DNA of 64,000 nt from Malus domestica. Its lineage: Eukaryota > Streptophyta > Magnoliopsida > Rosales > Rosaceae. The notes beneath the pieces are model-generated. The model made no database searches. It was given only the letters and a program-made list of their open reading frames with translations, and had not been told where the DNA came from. Location of the stretch: the NCBI RefSeq assembly GCF_042453785.1, contig NC_091668.1, positions 2,868,501 to 2,932,500 on the forward strand, given 5' to 3'. Position numbers and translations under genes: made by a program. Below, in pieces: positions 36,180 through 48,637 of this stretch (position 1 is the stretch's first letter; the number at the start of each line of letters is the position of its first letter).

Positions 36180-37403
36180 GTGTTACAATCCCCTGGGAAA
36201 AGGCATCATGTGTACGTAGAATAATACGAGAGTATAGTAAATAAAATGTATGATCCTTGTATACATGTGCTAGGTTTGGTTATTACCTAATCACCCTGTA
36301 CTTGCCGCAGTTGGTCTTGTTTCTCCCATGTGGCGATTGTTGCTCGTTCTCCCATGGCGTTTATCTATTTGTACAATCTTGATTCTGAATACTTATTTTA
36401 TGTTGTACTCTGTTTGAACAATTAAAGTTTTAGCCGACTGCAAACGTCGGTTAAGTGTTAAAGTATTTGGACAAGGATTGTCTGCCTTTTCATTTTTCTT
36501 GCCCTTCTGTTTTGTGTGGTCACAGTTAAACTACGTCAATATTTTATATTATTTTTTTATAGAGATAATAAGATAAAAATAAATAATAATATAAAATATT
36601 AACGTGACTTAACTGTAACCACACAAACAGGAGGGCACGGGAGAGCACCGGAAGTGGAAGAGCGGACATTCTTGTCCAAAGTATTTAATATATAGAATGT
36701 ACGAGTGCTAGTGCTGTACCATATACATGGTTGGTGATGAAAAGGATTAAACTATGAATATTCTATAAAATATTATTTACCCTAGGACGAGGATTTTCTT
36801 TGGATCTTCATGAGGATCTTAGGAATTAATTCATTTTAACGGTTCATTGTACATCGTACGGTCAACTTTCGTTAGATACTTTTTATGTTTAATTTTAAAT
36901 AAATTCAAAATAATTTTTCACTGCATGATGCATTGATTCCTAAAGCACTCGCAAAGAGACTCCAGATGTTTAGTTCTCCATGACTGGAGATGGCCTAAGA
37001 TGCTAAACACTTAACACTAACCAATTTTTCCGGTTAGTTAAATTGTTTAATAAATGCTATGCACACTCTAAAATAATTGACCATATTTTCTTGACTCTTT
37101 TGTTAGATTGCATGAAATATTGTTCGAGTAAATAATCTCTCAAGTATCACTCAGACTTCATAATGATTTTGATTTTGATTACATAGTAAGCATGTCATTA
37201 AGGTCAAATTTTGAACAAACACCCAATTACATAGCACGCATGTTATTATGGTGTATGCTCATTGTCACTTTCAAAACTTGACACCTGTCTACTAACATAA
37301 CCGATGGCCGACGACCGACACCTTCCCAAACCTTGGTCCTTACTCTCGTATAAATTCGAAACGAACAGTAAACAATTTTCTCGCAATCGGAAGCACGGCA
37401 AAC
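36180..37403. other. Serpin 3 3' flank and serpin 4 promoter
   Basis: 36180-37110 matches the serpin 2 flank, with an extra insert at about 36470-36680 having inverted ends (GGACAAGGATTGTC... and ...ATTCTTGTCCAAAG), a likely MITE. 37110-37403 matches the serpin 1-2 intergenic region, then the serpin promoter (TATAAATT near 37348). Confidence 0.65.
36469..36680. mobile_element. MITE-like insert in the serpin 3 flank
   Basis: Absent from the paralogous flanks of serpins 2 and 4. The termini are complementary (TTGGACAAGGATTGTC / GGACATTCTTGTCCAA), and AAAGTATTT is duplicated at the two edges (about 36459 and 36678). Confidence 0.7.
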
Positions 37404-37910
37404 ATGGATCTGAGAGAAAGCATCATCAACCAAAACGACGTCGCAAGGAGGCTGACGAAGCAGCTGGTTCAGACCGAAGGCAAGCAGTTGAACCTCGTGT
37501 ACTCGCCGCTGTCCATCCACGTGGTGCTGAGCCTGATCACAGCCGGGTCAAAGGGTCCCACCCAGGAGCAGCTGCTCTCATTCCTCAAGTCAAAGTCCAC
37601 CGATCACCTCAACTCCTTCGCCTCCCAGCTCGTGTCCGTGATCTTCTCCGATGGGTCCCCCGTGGGCGGCCCCAAGCTGGCGTTTGCGAATGGGCTTTGG
37701 GTGCACAAGCCTCTCACGCTGAAGCCTTCCTTCAAGCAGGTGGTGGACGCTTCTTACAAGGCAGCTCTCGCCCTAGTCGATTTTCAGACTAATGTAAGCT
37801 CCCAAACCCTCTGTCATGTCGTTTCGATAGTTTTTTTTTCAATGCTGCTCATGATCAAAGTCCTGAATTTTTTTTCCCGATTTGATTAGAGATGTATAAA
37901 TATTTCCTAA

Positions 37911-40708
37911 ATTGCAGGCCTGCTGATGCTCTTTTATTCTTGTAGCATTTCAACTAAATATTTCCTCTCTAATCATTACTGTTTGTACTTGTTCTTGTGC
38001 ATAGCTGTTACGAAATCGTATCGAAGATTTTTTTGTTCGTTACTGTTTGTGGTTATAATCTAGGTATTAAATATTGATAATATCGGAAATATCGGTAGTC
38101 CAAAAACATGGAAATATTGATGGAAATATCGGGATATTATCCATATGTATAAAAATAATATGGAAACCACGGAAATTGTAAGAAAAACTTGGAAATTTTT
38201 ATTGAAACTTTGCAGGATGTTTATTTAGTCAATTATCTATTAATTTATCACAAAATATTGGAAGGAAATGCATTACATGATAGATTTAACTGATTTAAGT
38301 TGATTATATAGCGAACTAGCAAACATTATGAGTTAGAAAATATGTAGTAATTAATAAAAGAAGTTTAAACACACAGTCACCGACTATTAAAAATTGTACA
38401 TGTAAAAGCTGTAAAAGTTGAATTATTTAGATGCTTTTTTTTCTTACATGCCACCCCCCCCACACACACACAGACTCTCACACGCCAACACACACGCACA
38501 CACAGATCACACACACATCACACACACAGACAGAGATTGAGGTCTCTCTTTCTCGATCCTTCTCTCTTCTCTCTCAATCCTTCTCCCTTCTCTCCGACAG
38601 AGACTGAGGTCTCTCTCTCTCTCGATCCTTCTCTCTTCTCTCCATTCTCCATTCTCCCACACACACACAGAGATCTCTCGATCTCTATTCTCCCTTCTCC
38701 CACACACACGCACATAGACATCGTCCCTCGTCATCGTCATCATCTCCCACACACACGCACAGAGACCTCGCCCCTCCCCCTCGTCATCGTCTCCACCGCA
38801 AATCTAGGTCTTTGAACGTAAATTGCAGGCCTGCTGATGCTCTTTTATTCTTGTAGCATTTCAACTAAATATTTCCTCTCTAATCATTACTGTTTGTGCT
38901 TGTTCTTGTGCATAGCCGTTACGAAATCGTATCGAAGATTTTTTGTTCGTTACTATTTGTGGTTATAATCTAGGTATTAAATATTGGTAATATCGGTAGT
39001 CCAGAAACACGAAAATATTGATGGAAATATCGGGATATTATCGATATGTATAAAAATAATATGGAAACCACGGAAATTGTAAGAAAAACTTGAAAATTTT
39101 TATTGAAACTTTGCAGGATGTTTATTTAGTCAATTATCTATTAGTTTATCACAAAAAATTGGAAGGAAATGCATTGCATGATAGATTTAACTGATTTAAG
39201 TTGATTATATAGCGAACTAGCGAACTAGCAAACATTATGAGTGTAGAAAATATGTAGTAATTAATGAAAGAAGTTTAAACACACAGTCACCGACTATTAA
39301 AAATTGTACATGTAAAAGCTGTAAAAGTTGAATTATTTAGATGCTTTTTTTTCTTACATGCCACCCACACACACACACACACACACACATACTCTCACAC
39401 GCCAACACACACGCACACACAGATCACACACACATACACACATCACACACACAGACAGAGACTGAGGTCTCTCTCTCTCGATCCTTCTCTCTTCTCTCTC
39501 GATCATTCTCCATTCTCTCCGACAGAGACTGAGGTCTCTCTCTCTCTCGATCCTTCTCTCTTCTCTCCCTTCTCCATTCTCCCCCACACACACACAGATC
39601 TCTCGATCTCTCTTCTCCCTTCTCCCACACACACGCACAGAGACATCGTCCCTCGTCATCGTCATCGTCTCCCACACACACGCACAGAGACCTCGCCCCT
39701 CGCCCCTCGTCATCGTCTCCACCGCAAATCTAGGTCTTTGAACGTAAATTGCAGGCCTGCTGATGCTATTTTATTCTTGTAGCATTTCAACTAAATATTT
39801 CCTCTCTAATCATTACTGTTTGTGCTTGTTCTTGTGCATAGCCGTTACGAAATCGTATCGAAGATTTTTTGTTCGTTACTGTTTGTGGTTATAATCTAGG
39901 TATTAAATATTGGTAATATCGGAAATATCGGTAGTCCAGAAACACGGAAATATTGATGGAAATATCGGGATATTATCGATATGTATAAAAATAATATGGA
40001 AACCACAGAAATTGTAAGAAAAACTTGAAAATTTTTATTGAAACTTTGCAGGATGTTTATTTAGTCAATTATATATTAGTTTATCACAAAAAATTGGAAG
40101 GAAATGCATTGCATGATAGATTTAACTGATTTAAGTTGATTATATAGCGAGCTAGCAAACATTATGAGTAGAAAATATGTAGTAATTAATGAAAGAAGTT
40201 TAAACACACAGTCACAGACTATTAAAAATTATACATGTAAAAGCTGTAAAAGTTGAATTATTTAGATGCTTTTTTTTCTTACACGCCACCCACCCACACA
40301 CACACACAGACTCTCACACGCCAACACACACGCACACACATACACACATCACACACAGACAGAGACTGAGGTCTCTCTTTCTCGATCCTTCTCTCTTCTC
40401 TCTCGATCATTCTCCCTTCTCTCCGACAGAGACTGAGGTCTCTCTCTCTCTCGATCCTTCTCTCTTCTCTCCATTCTCCATTCTCCCACACACACACACA
40501 GAGATCTCTCGATCCTTCTCTCTTCTCTCCCTTCTCCATTCTCCCACACACACACACAGAGATCTCTCGATCTCTCTTCTCCCTTCTCCCACACACACGC
40601 ACAGAGACATCGTCCCTTGTCATCGTCATCGTCTCCCACACACACATACACAGACCTCGCCCCTCGCCCCTCGTCATCGTCTCCATCGCAGATCTAGGTC
40701 TTTGAATG
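37911..40708 (+). repeat. Three-unit tandem repeat (911, 926 and ~961 bp) in serpin 4 intron
   Basis: Units start at 37911, 38822 and 39748 with ATTGCAGGCCTGCTGATGCT. Each contains about 150 bp of genuine serpin intron, then the left part of the inserted element (CTAGGTATTAAATATTG..., GAAATATCGGTAGTCC), then CA- and CT-rich microsatellites and CGCAAATCTAGGTCTTTGAA. Each unit thus duplicates host and transposon sequence together. Confidence 0.92.
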
Positions 40709-41242
40709 TCAAAGTTTCGAGCGCACCTCAAATCCAGGCAATCTGATTCTGACGCTGTAGTCGTCGCCGCCACCACCAACTTCCTAAGCCAAGAATGGAG
40801 AACCTGATCTCGTTGGTGAACAAAATCCAGAGGGCTTGTACTGCTCTAGGGGACTATGGTGAAGGTAGTGCATTCGTCGTCGCCGTCGTCGCCATCGCCG
40901 TCAGTGGTCAGATCAACTCCCGGTCCCTCACCTTCTTACCTCTTCGATTGATTCATGCATATGAATTGTGGTTGTGTTTTCAGTCGCTCTGTAGCTTAGA
41001 TCTTGATCTTAATCATGTTTTTGCAAGGTTTTTGGGATGAAATCGGCTCGGGAATCGGCACACCCATTTCCGGCGTTCTTCTCCGAGTAGCCAGTTCCAA
41101 AAATATCGTGATAATTTCGGAAATATTACGATATTATCGATAGTATAGCGATATTTTGACGAAAACCCTTTGGATACCTATTAAAATATCGGTCCGGCGA
41201 AAAACCGATAATATCGACGATATATTGGCGATTTTGTTCCTT
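38060..41242. mobile_element. TIR-type element (hAT-like?) inserted in serpin 4 intron
   Basis: The intron of serpins 2 and 3 reads GTTTGTGGTTGTAATTGATCG. In serpin 4 it is split, and GGTTATAAT occurs at both 38051-38059 and 41243-41251, giving an 8-9 bp duplication. The ends CTAGG... and ...CCTTG are weakly inverted. The interior has many ATATCG/CGATAT motifs on both sides. Duplication length fits hAT or Mutator; no transposase is present. It carries a host gene fragment (next entry). Confidence 0.75.
40795..40925 (+). pseudogene. Captured DRP1 (dynamin-related) N-terminal exon fragment
   Basis: [20 protein letters not shown], followed by YGEGSA and then AIAVSGQ, matches the start of plant class-1 dynamin-related proteins (DRP1/phragmoplastin), whose N-terminus ends in the AIAVVGGQ run-up to the GTPase P-loop. 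The intervening LPTLWDSLP segment is missing, replaced by GTCGTCGCC repeats. The P-loop GKSS and everything after it are absent. The following sequence (about 40926-41085) looks like captured intron and a further exon remnant. Confidence 0.85.
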
Positions 41243-42080
41243 GGTTATAATTGATCGAGATATGCAGGCTGATATCATTGTTTTCTAACTTGTCGTAACT
41301 GTTGTTGGTGCTCAAGGCTGCTCAAGTGGCGTCGGGAGTGAATTCATGGGCTGAAAAGGAGACGAGCGGCCTTATCAAGGATCTACTTCCTCCCAGGTCA
41401 CTTGACAGCTCAACCAGGCTCATCTTTACGAATGCATTGTACTTCAAAGGAGCTTGGACTGAGAAATTTGATGCATCAGCTACAAAAGAGCATGACTTCC
41501 ACCTTCTCGACGGGAGCATAGTTAAGGCGCCCTTCATGACCAGCAAGAGGAAGCAGTATGTAAGTGCCTTTGACGGTTTCTCAGTCTTCCTTACAAACAA
41601 GTTGAAGACAAGCGGCGCTTCTCCGTGCACATCTTTCTTCCAGAGGAGAAAGATGGGCTGCCAGCTTTGGTTGAGAAACTTGGCTCTGAGTCCGGGTTTT
41701 TGGATCGATATCTTCCCAAACAACCAGTTGCAGTGGGCGACTTCAGAATCCCAAAGTTTAAGATCTCATTTGGGTTTGAAGCTTCCAATGTCCTAAAGAG
41801 TCTGGGACTGGTGCTGCCTTTCGAGGGTGAAGGAGGTCTGACAGAGATGGTGGACTCGCCCGAGGGTAAGAAGCTATATGTTTCCAGCATATTTCACAAG
41901 TCGTTCATCGAAGTGAATGAAGAACGCACAGAAGCTGCAGCTGCTTCTGCCGGCGTTATAAGTCAGAGGAGTATGCCCATGACATTTGTGGCTGATCATC
42001 CATTCCTCTTCACGATCAGGGAAGAAACCACAGGAACAGTTCTGTTCATCGGTAACCTGCTCAACCCTCTTGCCGGCTGA

Positions 42081-44712
42081 GTGTTACAATCCCCTGGGAA
42101 AAGGCATCATGTGTACATAGAATAATACGAGACTATAGTAAATAAAATGTATGATCCTTGTATACATGTGCTAGGTTTGGTTATTACCTAATCACCCTGT
42201 ACTTGCCGCAGTTGGTCTTGTTTCTCCCATGTGGCGATTGTTGTTCGTTCTCCCATATGGCGTTTATCTATTTGTAGAATCTTGATTCTAAATACTTATT
42301 TTATGTTGTACTCTGTTTGAACAATTAAAGTTTTAGCCGACTGCAAACGTCGGTTGCGTGTTAAAAGTATTTAATTTAATATATAGAATGTACGAGTGCT
42401 AGTGCTCTGTACCATATACATGGTTGGTGATGAAAACGATTAAAACTCTCAATATTCTATAAAATATTATTTAACCTGGGACGAGGATCTTCTTCGGATG
42501 TTCTTTGTGAAGATCTTAGGAATTAATTTATTTTAATGGTTCATGGTACATTGTGTGATCAGCTTTCGTTATATATTTTTTTGTTTTTAATTTTAAATAA
42601 ATTCAAAATAATTTTTGACTGCATGATGATTGATGAACACATATAATGCATTGATTCCTAAAGTACTCACAAAGAGAATCCAGATGTTTAGTCCTCTATG
42701 ACTGGAGATGGCCTATGCTAAACACTTAACACTAACCAATTTTTCCGGTTAGTTAAACTCCTTAATAAACGTTATCCACACTCTAAAATAATTGACCATA
42801 TTTTCTTGATTCTTTTGTTAGATTGCATGAAGAGTTTTTTAGACTGTGAATAATATCTCCCAATTGCTTAACATAGAATTAAATAGAGTATCGCTATAAC
42901 TAGAGCATGATTTGTTTCTGTGTCTTTGATGCCCTTTGCTCGAGAAAATTTAGTATATGAACAACATACTATGTGTTATTACGGCCACACACGATAATCA
43001 AGACTATTTGTTTAATACTTAAGCTCACTTGTGGTCCCATTATGTATAAAAAAAAATCTACATACAACCGTTTGCACACAAGGAATCGTTTATTGACTTT
43101 AATTGAGCTTAAATAATAATCATCGGTTCGTGTAAAAGCTAAAATTTATCTTATTACGTGACTGATTTAAAATACTGTAAATACTGATTTAAAATTACCT
43201 CATTGTCACCTTATGTCTCATTCTCGTAGAATTTGGAATTATTCACATTGTTTAGTAACGTAAGATATTTCAGTGCATGAAAACGTCGTTACATTAGTAA
43301 AAGGAACTGGAGCGCCTGCTGACCTCGTTCAAACAGACGGTGTGGGTTTCAAGTGGCAGACGCGAAATTTAAACCGTTAATTTAATGGTGGTTATCTCTC
43401 CCCCTTGTCACGACTCCCATCCCATGCAATGCTGCAAAGTCACAAGCACCCATCGTTTGGTTATAATATTACAACAGTACCACCATGGAAACACAATCTT
43501 AAGCAATCTCTAGTACTCATAATGTTATTGAAGTTTTGCACTAAGAATAGTTACTAAACAGTGATTAGACAGTCGGATAAGAGATAGGGTTTATGATGTG
43601 ATTTGGATGTTCCACCGTCTGCCACTCAAAGTGTCCTACCCACCAAACATATCTTGGAAAATAATTTAGTTTGATACAAAGAATCATAATTTCTATTTAT
43701 CATTGACGTAATCAATCATTTAGTTATAAAGCAATCATCGAATGTTTTTGATCAAATCTGTACTTATTGGGATATTCATGCTTAAAATCTTCCTTTAGTT
43801 ATAAAACAACAATATTTTTATTATCTTTAGAATTTTGTAATACGTTTATTTAATTAGTAACTTTGACGTTTTAAAATTGAAAAATCAATATTTAAATGCA
43901 AAGTTGTCTGTTTTGAATAATCTCTAACAATATTTTCACTTGTAAACGAGTAAAACTGGTTTATTTTGTACACAATTAGATATTGAGAGTTGAAATTATA
44001 AATATTAAATTCTTGCTAACATATTATCGTAACCATTTAAAATGTTTGTATACTCGAAGATTATGAAAAATTGAATCAACCCATATTATTATTATGGCTG
44101 TCGACATCTTTTATCGTAGGATAGCCATCAAGTCACACCACATCCAGAAAGAGAAATCCATCCAAAAATTAGGAAAACGAAAGGAAATTCCTTATTTTCC
44201 TCCGTGGAGTCATCCCTTCTCCCCACCACCAAAGTCCCTGCTGAAAAGAAACGGATGGCACAATCGTGATTATCACAAACAGGAATGTCAAATGGTAGCA
44301 AGAGAATGGTCAGCACCGTTACAAATAAGTGGAAGTTCCTCGAAAGAGTAAGAGAACACGACAATCATAACGTAATCTATCTCTTCACTTTCTCAATCCT
44401 TTTCCATCTTCTTTTTTTTTTCTGGGATCCTTGTACTTCTCGTAAATATTAAGAATTTAATTCAAAAGAAAGGAACTTTCTCTTTCATTGCTTGCATCTT
44501 TTATTCAGATTTTTTACTTTCCTTTCCTTGCAGTTGCTTGGAAGAAACCAAACTCAGAAGACCTTTGTTCAGTTCAATCCGTTAATATATATATGGTGTT
44601 GGTGATTTACCAGAAGTGTTAGTGCTTCAACCGAGAAGAAGAAGCTTTTAGTCTTCAGAAATTCAGAGAAAAGATAAGGAAGTGGAAGAGTGAAGGAAAA
44701 GCAAATCAAAAG
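42081..44712. other. Serpin 4 to NAT-B intergenic, duplicated block
   Basis: Collinear with 24175-28006 minus the foldback element. Contains the presumed NAT-B promoter and leader. Small indels only; no separate gene. Confidence 0.7.
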
Positions 44713-47700
44713 ATGGGAGAAAATGCTCCGCCTCCTCCACCACAGGTGGTTGCTCGGCCGTCTCAGATGCCTCTTGGGGCGGCGAAGGGTCCCATTTGGA
44801 CTCCGACTGAGCAGCTCCACAACCTTCAGTATTGCATCCACTCCAACCCCTCTTGGCGTTAGTCTCTCTCTGTTTCTGTTATTTCTTCGTTCTGGGTTTC
44901 TATATTTTTTGAGTAAAAAGCTGATTAAAGTTGTGCTATTTTAATGGATTGGTTTAAAAGTTGAAGCTTTTGGCACTACTACTTATTTAGTTTACTAGTT
45001 TACTTTTTATTCCTAATTTTGCAAATTACTTTTACTTTTTTTTGTTTCGGATTCTCTAATTTATTGTGTTCGAATCTTTTTAAGTACTGTAATTAGTTCT
45101 AATAAAGTAATAAGCATATGTTCCATAACCAGTTTCAACTTATCCTGCTTACAAGAAATCGATATCACTCGAAAATGTTTAGGAAGTTTAGGAAGTGTGA
45201 ATGTAAATTTCCCATGTTTATCAAATGCAACAAACTGCTTCTAATGGATCGAATTTTACAGCGGAAACATTCGTACTCGCTTTTCAGCACTATATTGTGA
45301 TGCTTGGATCCATAGTTATAATTGCCACTAGTTTCGTGCCTCGGATGGGTGGGGATCATGTAAGTTATGTCCTCTATATCGTAAAGTTTATAATATGCCG
45401 GTTAAGATTAGCGATCACACACGTAGCTTTGAATCCGTGATGTTAATGTTTGGGTTTTGTTCTCCCTTTGTGATCAGGGTGACAAGGCACGCGTGATTCA
45501 GACGATGCTGTTTATGGCAGCAATAAACACTTTGATCCAAACATTCATCGGGACAAGGCTTCCAACAGTGATGACTTCGTCATTCGCTTTTACCCTTCCG
45601 GTGATGTCAATCATCAATGATTATTCTGATCGGACTTTTAGAAGTGAACATGAGGTATGTAAAGTTTGAAACATGTTATTTCATAGAGGATTTAACATCA
45701 CATTAATTTACTTCTTAAATTGCTTTAAGAAATTTCAGTTATAGACTTTGAGATGAAAAATACGTGGTGCAAACTTTACCAGTTGATGCAGATCAAATCA
45801 AAACGTGTAAACCTTACATACCTGTAGAAGACGTCATGATGAATTTCTGGTTTTGAGGACGGAATAGATTGAAGCACGTCTATGCACTGTTGCGTCGTGT
45901 GCAACAAACTGATGGGGAGTTCTAGGGTTGTGGCATTAGCAATGTGACAGGGACCTCAAACTTACATAGGCTTCACGTCCCTAGAACCCTACCCACTAAT
46001 GGAGACTAGAAACTCTTATGATCCTTTAACCAGAATAATAAAGCCAATGGAATTGTATTCCAGGCAGCAACCCCTTAAGCAATAGGAATTAATCCGGTTT
46101 CACTCTTCCTTGTGGCACAAAGAATAGCTAACTAATTAAATCACTAACCCTAGTTCATTCGGTTACAACTATGCAAACCAATTAGGGTTGGACTATATTA
46201 CTTGACTCAAACACATTGATGATTTATGTGTATGATTGCAGAGGTTTGAGACTACAATGAGAACGATTCAAGGGTCACTTATTGTAGCTTCCTTCTTCAA
46301 CATCTTCATTGGGTTTAGTAGGGCATGGGGGAACCTCACAAGGTACGAAATCATTATCTCAAGAGTGATGCTTGAAGCCTCAACCTGACATTCTTCTTCG
46401 TTATCATTTTCTAAACTGTCATCGGTTTTCTTTTTCTTCTCTATCAGATTTTTTAGTCCAATCGTTATCGTGCCAGTGGTTTGTGTAGTCGGTCTTGGTC
46501 CTTTTGCAAGGGGCTTTCCACTTGTAATGTCTTCGACAAAACACTCCATTTCTCTCATCACATTCACAAGGATATTATCAAAACATTGATCTCTCTCTTA
46601 TGTTCTGCACAGCTCGCTAACTGTGTGGAGATTGGTCTGCCTATGCTGATCCTGCTTGTCATTACTCAACAGGTAAATTTTATCCGATCTGCCACTTTTT
46701 GTTCTTAGAATAAATGTTCTAAGTTTAACATGATAATATTGTTTGGGCAGTATCTGAGGCATGCTCTTCCTAGAGGCCATAATATACTCGAGAGGTTTGC
46801 TTTGCTTCTCTGCATTGGGCTTGTATGGTCATTTGCTGCTATCCTCACCGAGGCTGGTGCTTATAACACTGCCAAACAGCAGACTAAACAAAATTGCCGT
46901 ACAGATCGCTCTTACCTTATAGCATCTGCTCCTTGGTATGTACATGTATCGGGTCTCTCTTCTTGCGTAATAAAGTTGATAAATCCCCTTCAGAAGAATT
47001 ATTCTTTTCATAACACTTGTTACTGCTGTTTGAAATGAAGGATTAGATTCCCGTACCCGTTTCAGTGGGGTAAACCCATATTCCGAGCGAGCCATGTCTT
47101 TGGAATGATGGGAGCAGCAATTGTTACGTCTGCAGAGGTCTCATACTGGTTCTATAAACTTTTTTATGTACTTTGAAAATTTCGTAACTGATATTGAATC
47201 TTGTATCTTAAATCTGATTCTATTCTTAATCCTTGATAAAGTAAATAATATGTTTTGTTACAGTCAACTGGAGCGTATTTTGCGGCAGCACGGCTTTCAG
47301 GTGCTACTCCCCCTCCAGCAACTGTGGTGAGCCAGAGTATAGGCTTGCAGGTGATTGCAAATTGTCCCGCCGCTCCTTTCTCCTTCTCTCCCTCGTCCCT
47401 TCCAAATCTCTGTGAATGCTTTAAAAGAGCTGGAAACAAACGTTGTATTTCAAAATAGTTAAAACAATTTAGTTGTATATGTTCAAATGTAGGGTGTTGG
47501 CATGCTGCTTGAAGGTATTTTTGGCGCTGCTGTCGGTACCACAGCATCCGTGTAAGAAAGCCTTTTTGCTTGACATATATGTGATATTCCCTTTAGATAG
47601 TAATGGCTTCCTAGCTATCGAAGAGTATTGGATATCAACGGAAGAAAATTTGCTTACAAAGATTATGAATTCACTCATTTTTTGTAATGTCTTGCAGCGA

Positions 47701-48532
47701 AAATGTTGGCCTGCTTGGATTGACACACATAGGGAGCAGGAGAGCGGTGCAGATTTCAACTGCTTTCATGTTCTTCTTCTCTATATTTGGTTCGTTCTCT
47801 CCTTCCGTTAGACATGTCATGACTCATGCCTGGGTTTACTACATTGTGTTTGATAGTGTTAAGTTGCGTCTTTCAGGAAAGTTTGGAGCTTTTTTTGCAT
47901 CAATTCCTTTGCCGATATTTGCTGCCATGTACTGTGTTTTATTTGGAATCGTCGGTGAGTGATTCTATTACCATTTCTAATCTTGTTAGTACCATTCTAT
48001 CACCGAAAAGTGTTTCACCTTTGTTTCCTATATCTGCAGCTGCTGTTGGTATCACTTTCATTCAGTTTGCAAATAATAATTCCTTGAGAAACATCTATGT
48101 TTTGGGTCTTTCCCTGTTTCTTGGGATCTCGATACCTCAATATTTTGTCTCGAACACCACCCCGAATGGTGTCGGGCCAGTCAAAACGGATGGCGTATGG
48201 GTAAGTTACACATACACACGTTACTCTAAACCCTTAGACCCTCTTGTCTTTCAACTATGACTTCGTTTATTTAAGATTCTAAATCAACATCATTTTGATG
48301 GCGGCAGTTTGATGACATAATGAACACGATCTTCTCATCGAGCCCAACAGTGGCGATGATCGTGGGCACGCTGCTGGATAACACGCTTGATGCCAGGCAT
48401 GCGGCCAACGACAGAGGACTTGCATGGTGGAGACCCTTCCAGAGCAGGAAAGGAGATGCTAGAAATGAGGAGTTTTATAGTCTACCTGTTAGGATACGGG
48501 AGTACATACCTAGCAGATTTTTCTATTATTAG
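44713..48532 (+). CDS. Nucleobase-ascorbate transporter (NAT/NCS2), copy B, 14 exons
   Basis: Exons: 44713-44857, 45262-45359, 45478-45654, 46242-46342, 46448-46523, 46613-46672, 46751-46935, 47041-47137, 47264-47350, 47493-47551, 47698-47789, 47877-47954, 48040-48200, 48308-48532. All junctions are GT-AG and in phase, giving 546 residues, normal for plant NATs. The protein should be a multi-pass plasma-membrane symporter of purines/uracil or related compounds. Visible marks are the QH pair in AFQHYIVMLG (57-58), GTRLPTVM, ANCVEIGLPMLILLVITQQ, TEAGAYNTAKQQTKQNCRTD, STGAYFAAARLSGATPPP, the NAT signature ENVGLLGLT at 363-371, and the C-terminal FSSSPTVAMIVGTLLDNTLD. The last signature position is His372, where the family consensus has Arg, Lys or Gly. 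The gene is intact; substrate is not deducible. Confidence 0.95.
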
Positions 48533-48637
48533 ATAACAGAACATGTTTATAAATTGTGAGTATATGTAATTTGTTGTGTTTAACTGTTTATGTACATGGT
48601 ACATGGGTTTGTTATTAATTTCGTAGAACTATATATC

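Larger units (their letters stand above)
37404..42080 (+). pseudogene. Serpin 4: frameshifted, with an expanded 3.5-kb intron
   Basis: Exon 1 is 37404-37793 (130 residues, intact). Exon 2 runs from 41317 to 42080. Compared with serpin 3, seven bases are missing at about 41587 between CTCAGTC and CCTTAC, shifting the frame. The first frame continues to a stop at 41796 with non-serpin residues and lacks the reactive loop. The original frame resumes after the deletion and ends normally in [13 protein letters not shown]. In that frame the hinge reads [11 protein letters not shown], so P15 Gly is Arg, and the loop is [10 protein letters not shown]. The intron is 3523 bp, against 211-339 bp in the paralogues, because of a transposon insertion and tandem triplication. 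A serpin-like protein from this locus is unlikely unless the deletion is an assembly error. Confidence 0.85.

Noticed and set aside
38507..40779. Minus-strand ORFs rich in Cys-Val and Arg-Glu (about 38507-38752, 39354-39722, 40279-40779)
   Set aside because: They are translations of CA and CT microsatellite tracts repeated in the three intron units; composition is entirely repeat-driven.
44094..44351. 85-residue ORF upstream of NAT-B
   Set aside because: The same position in copy A stops after about 30 codons, and there is no family match; it is leader/promoter sequence.
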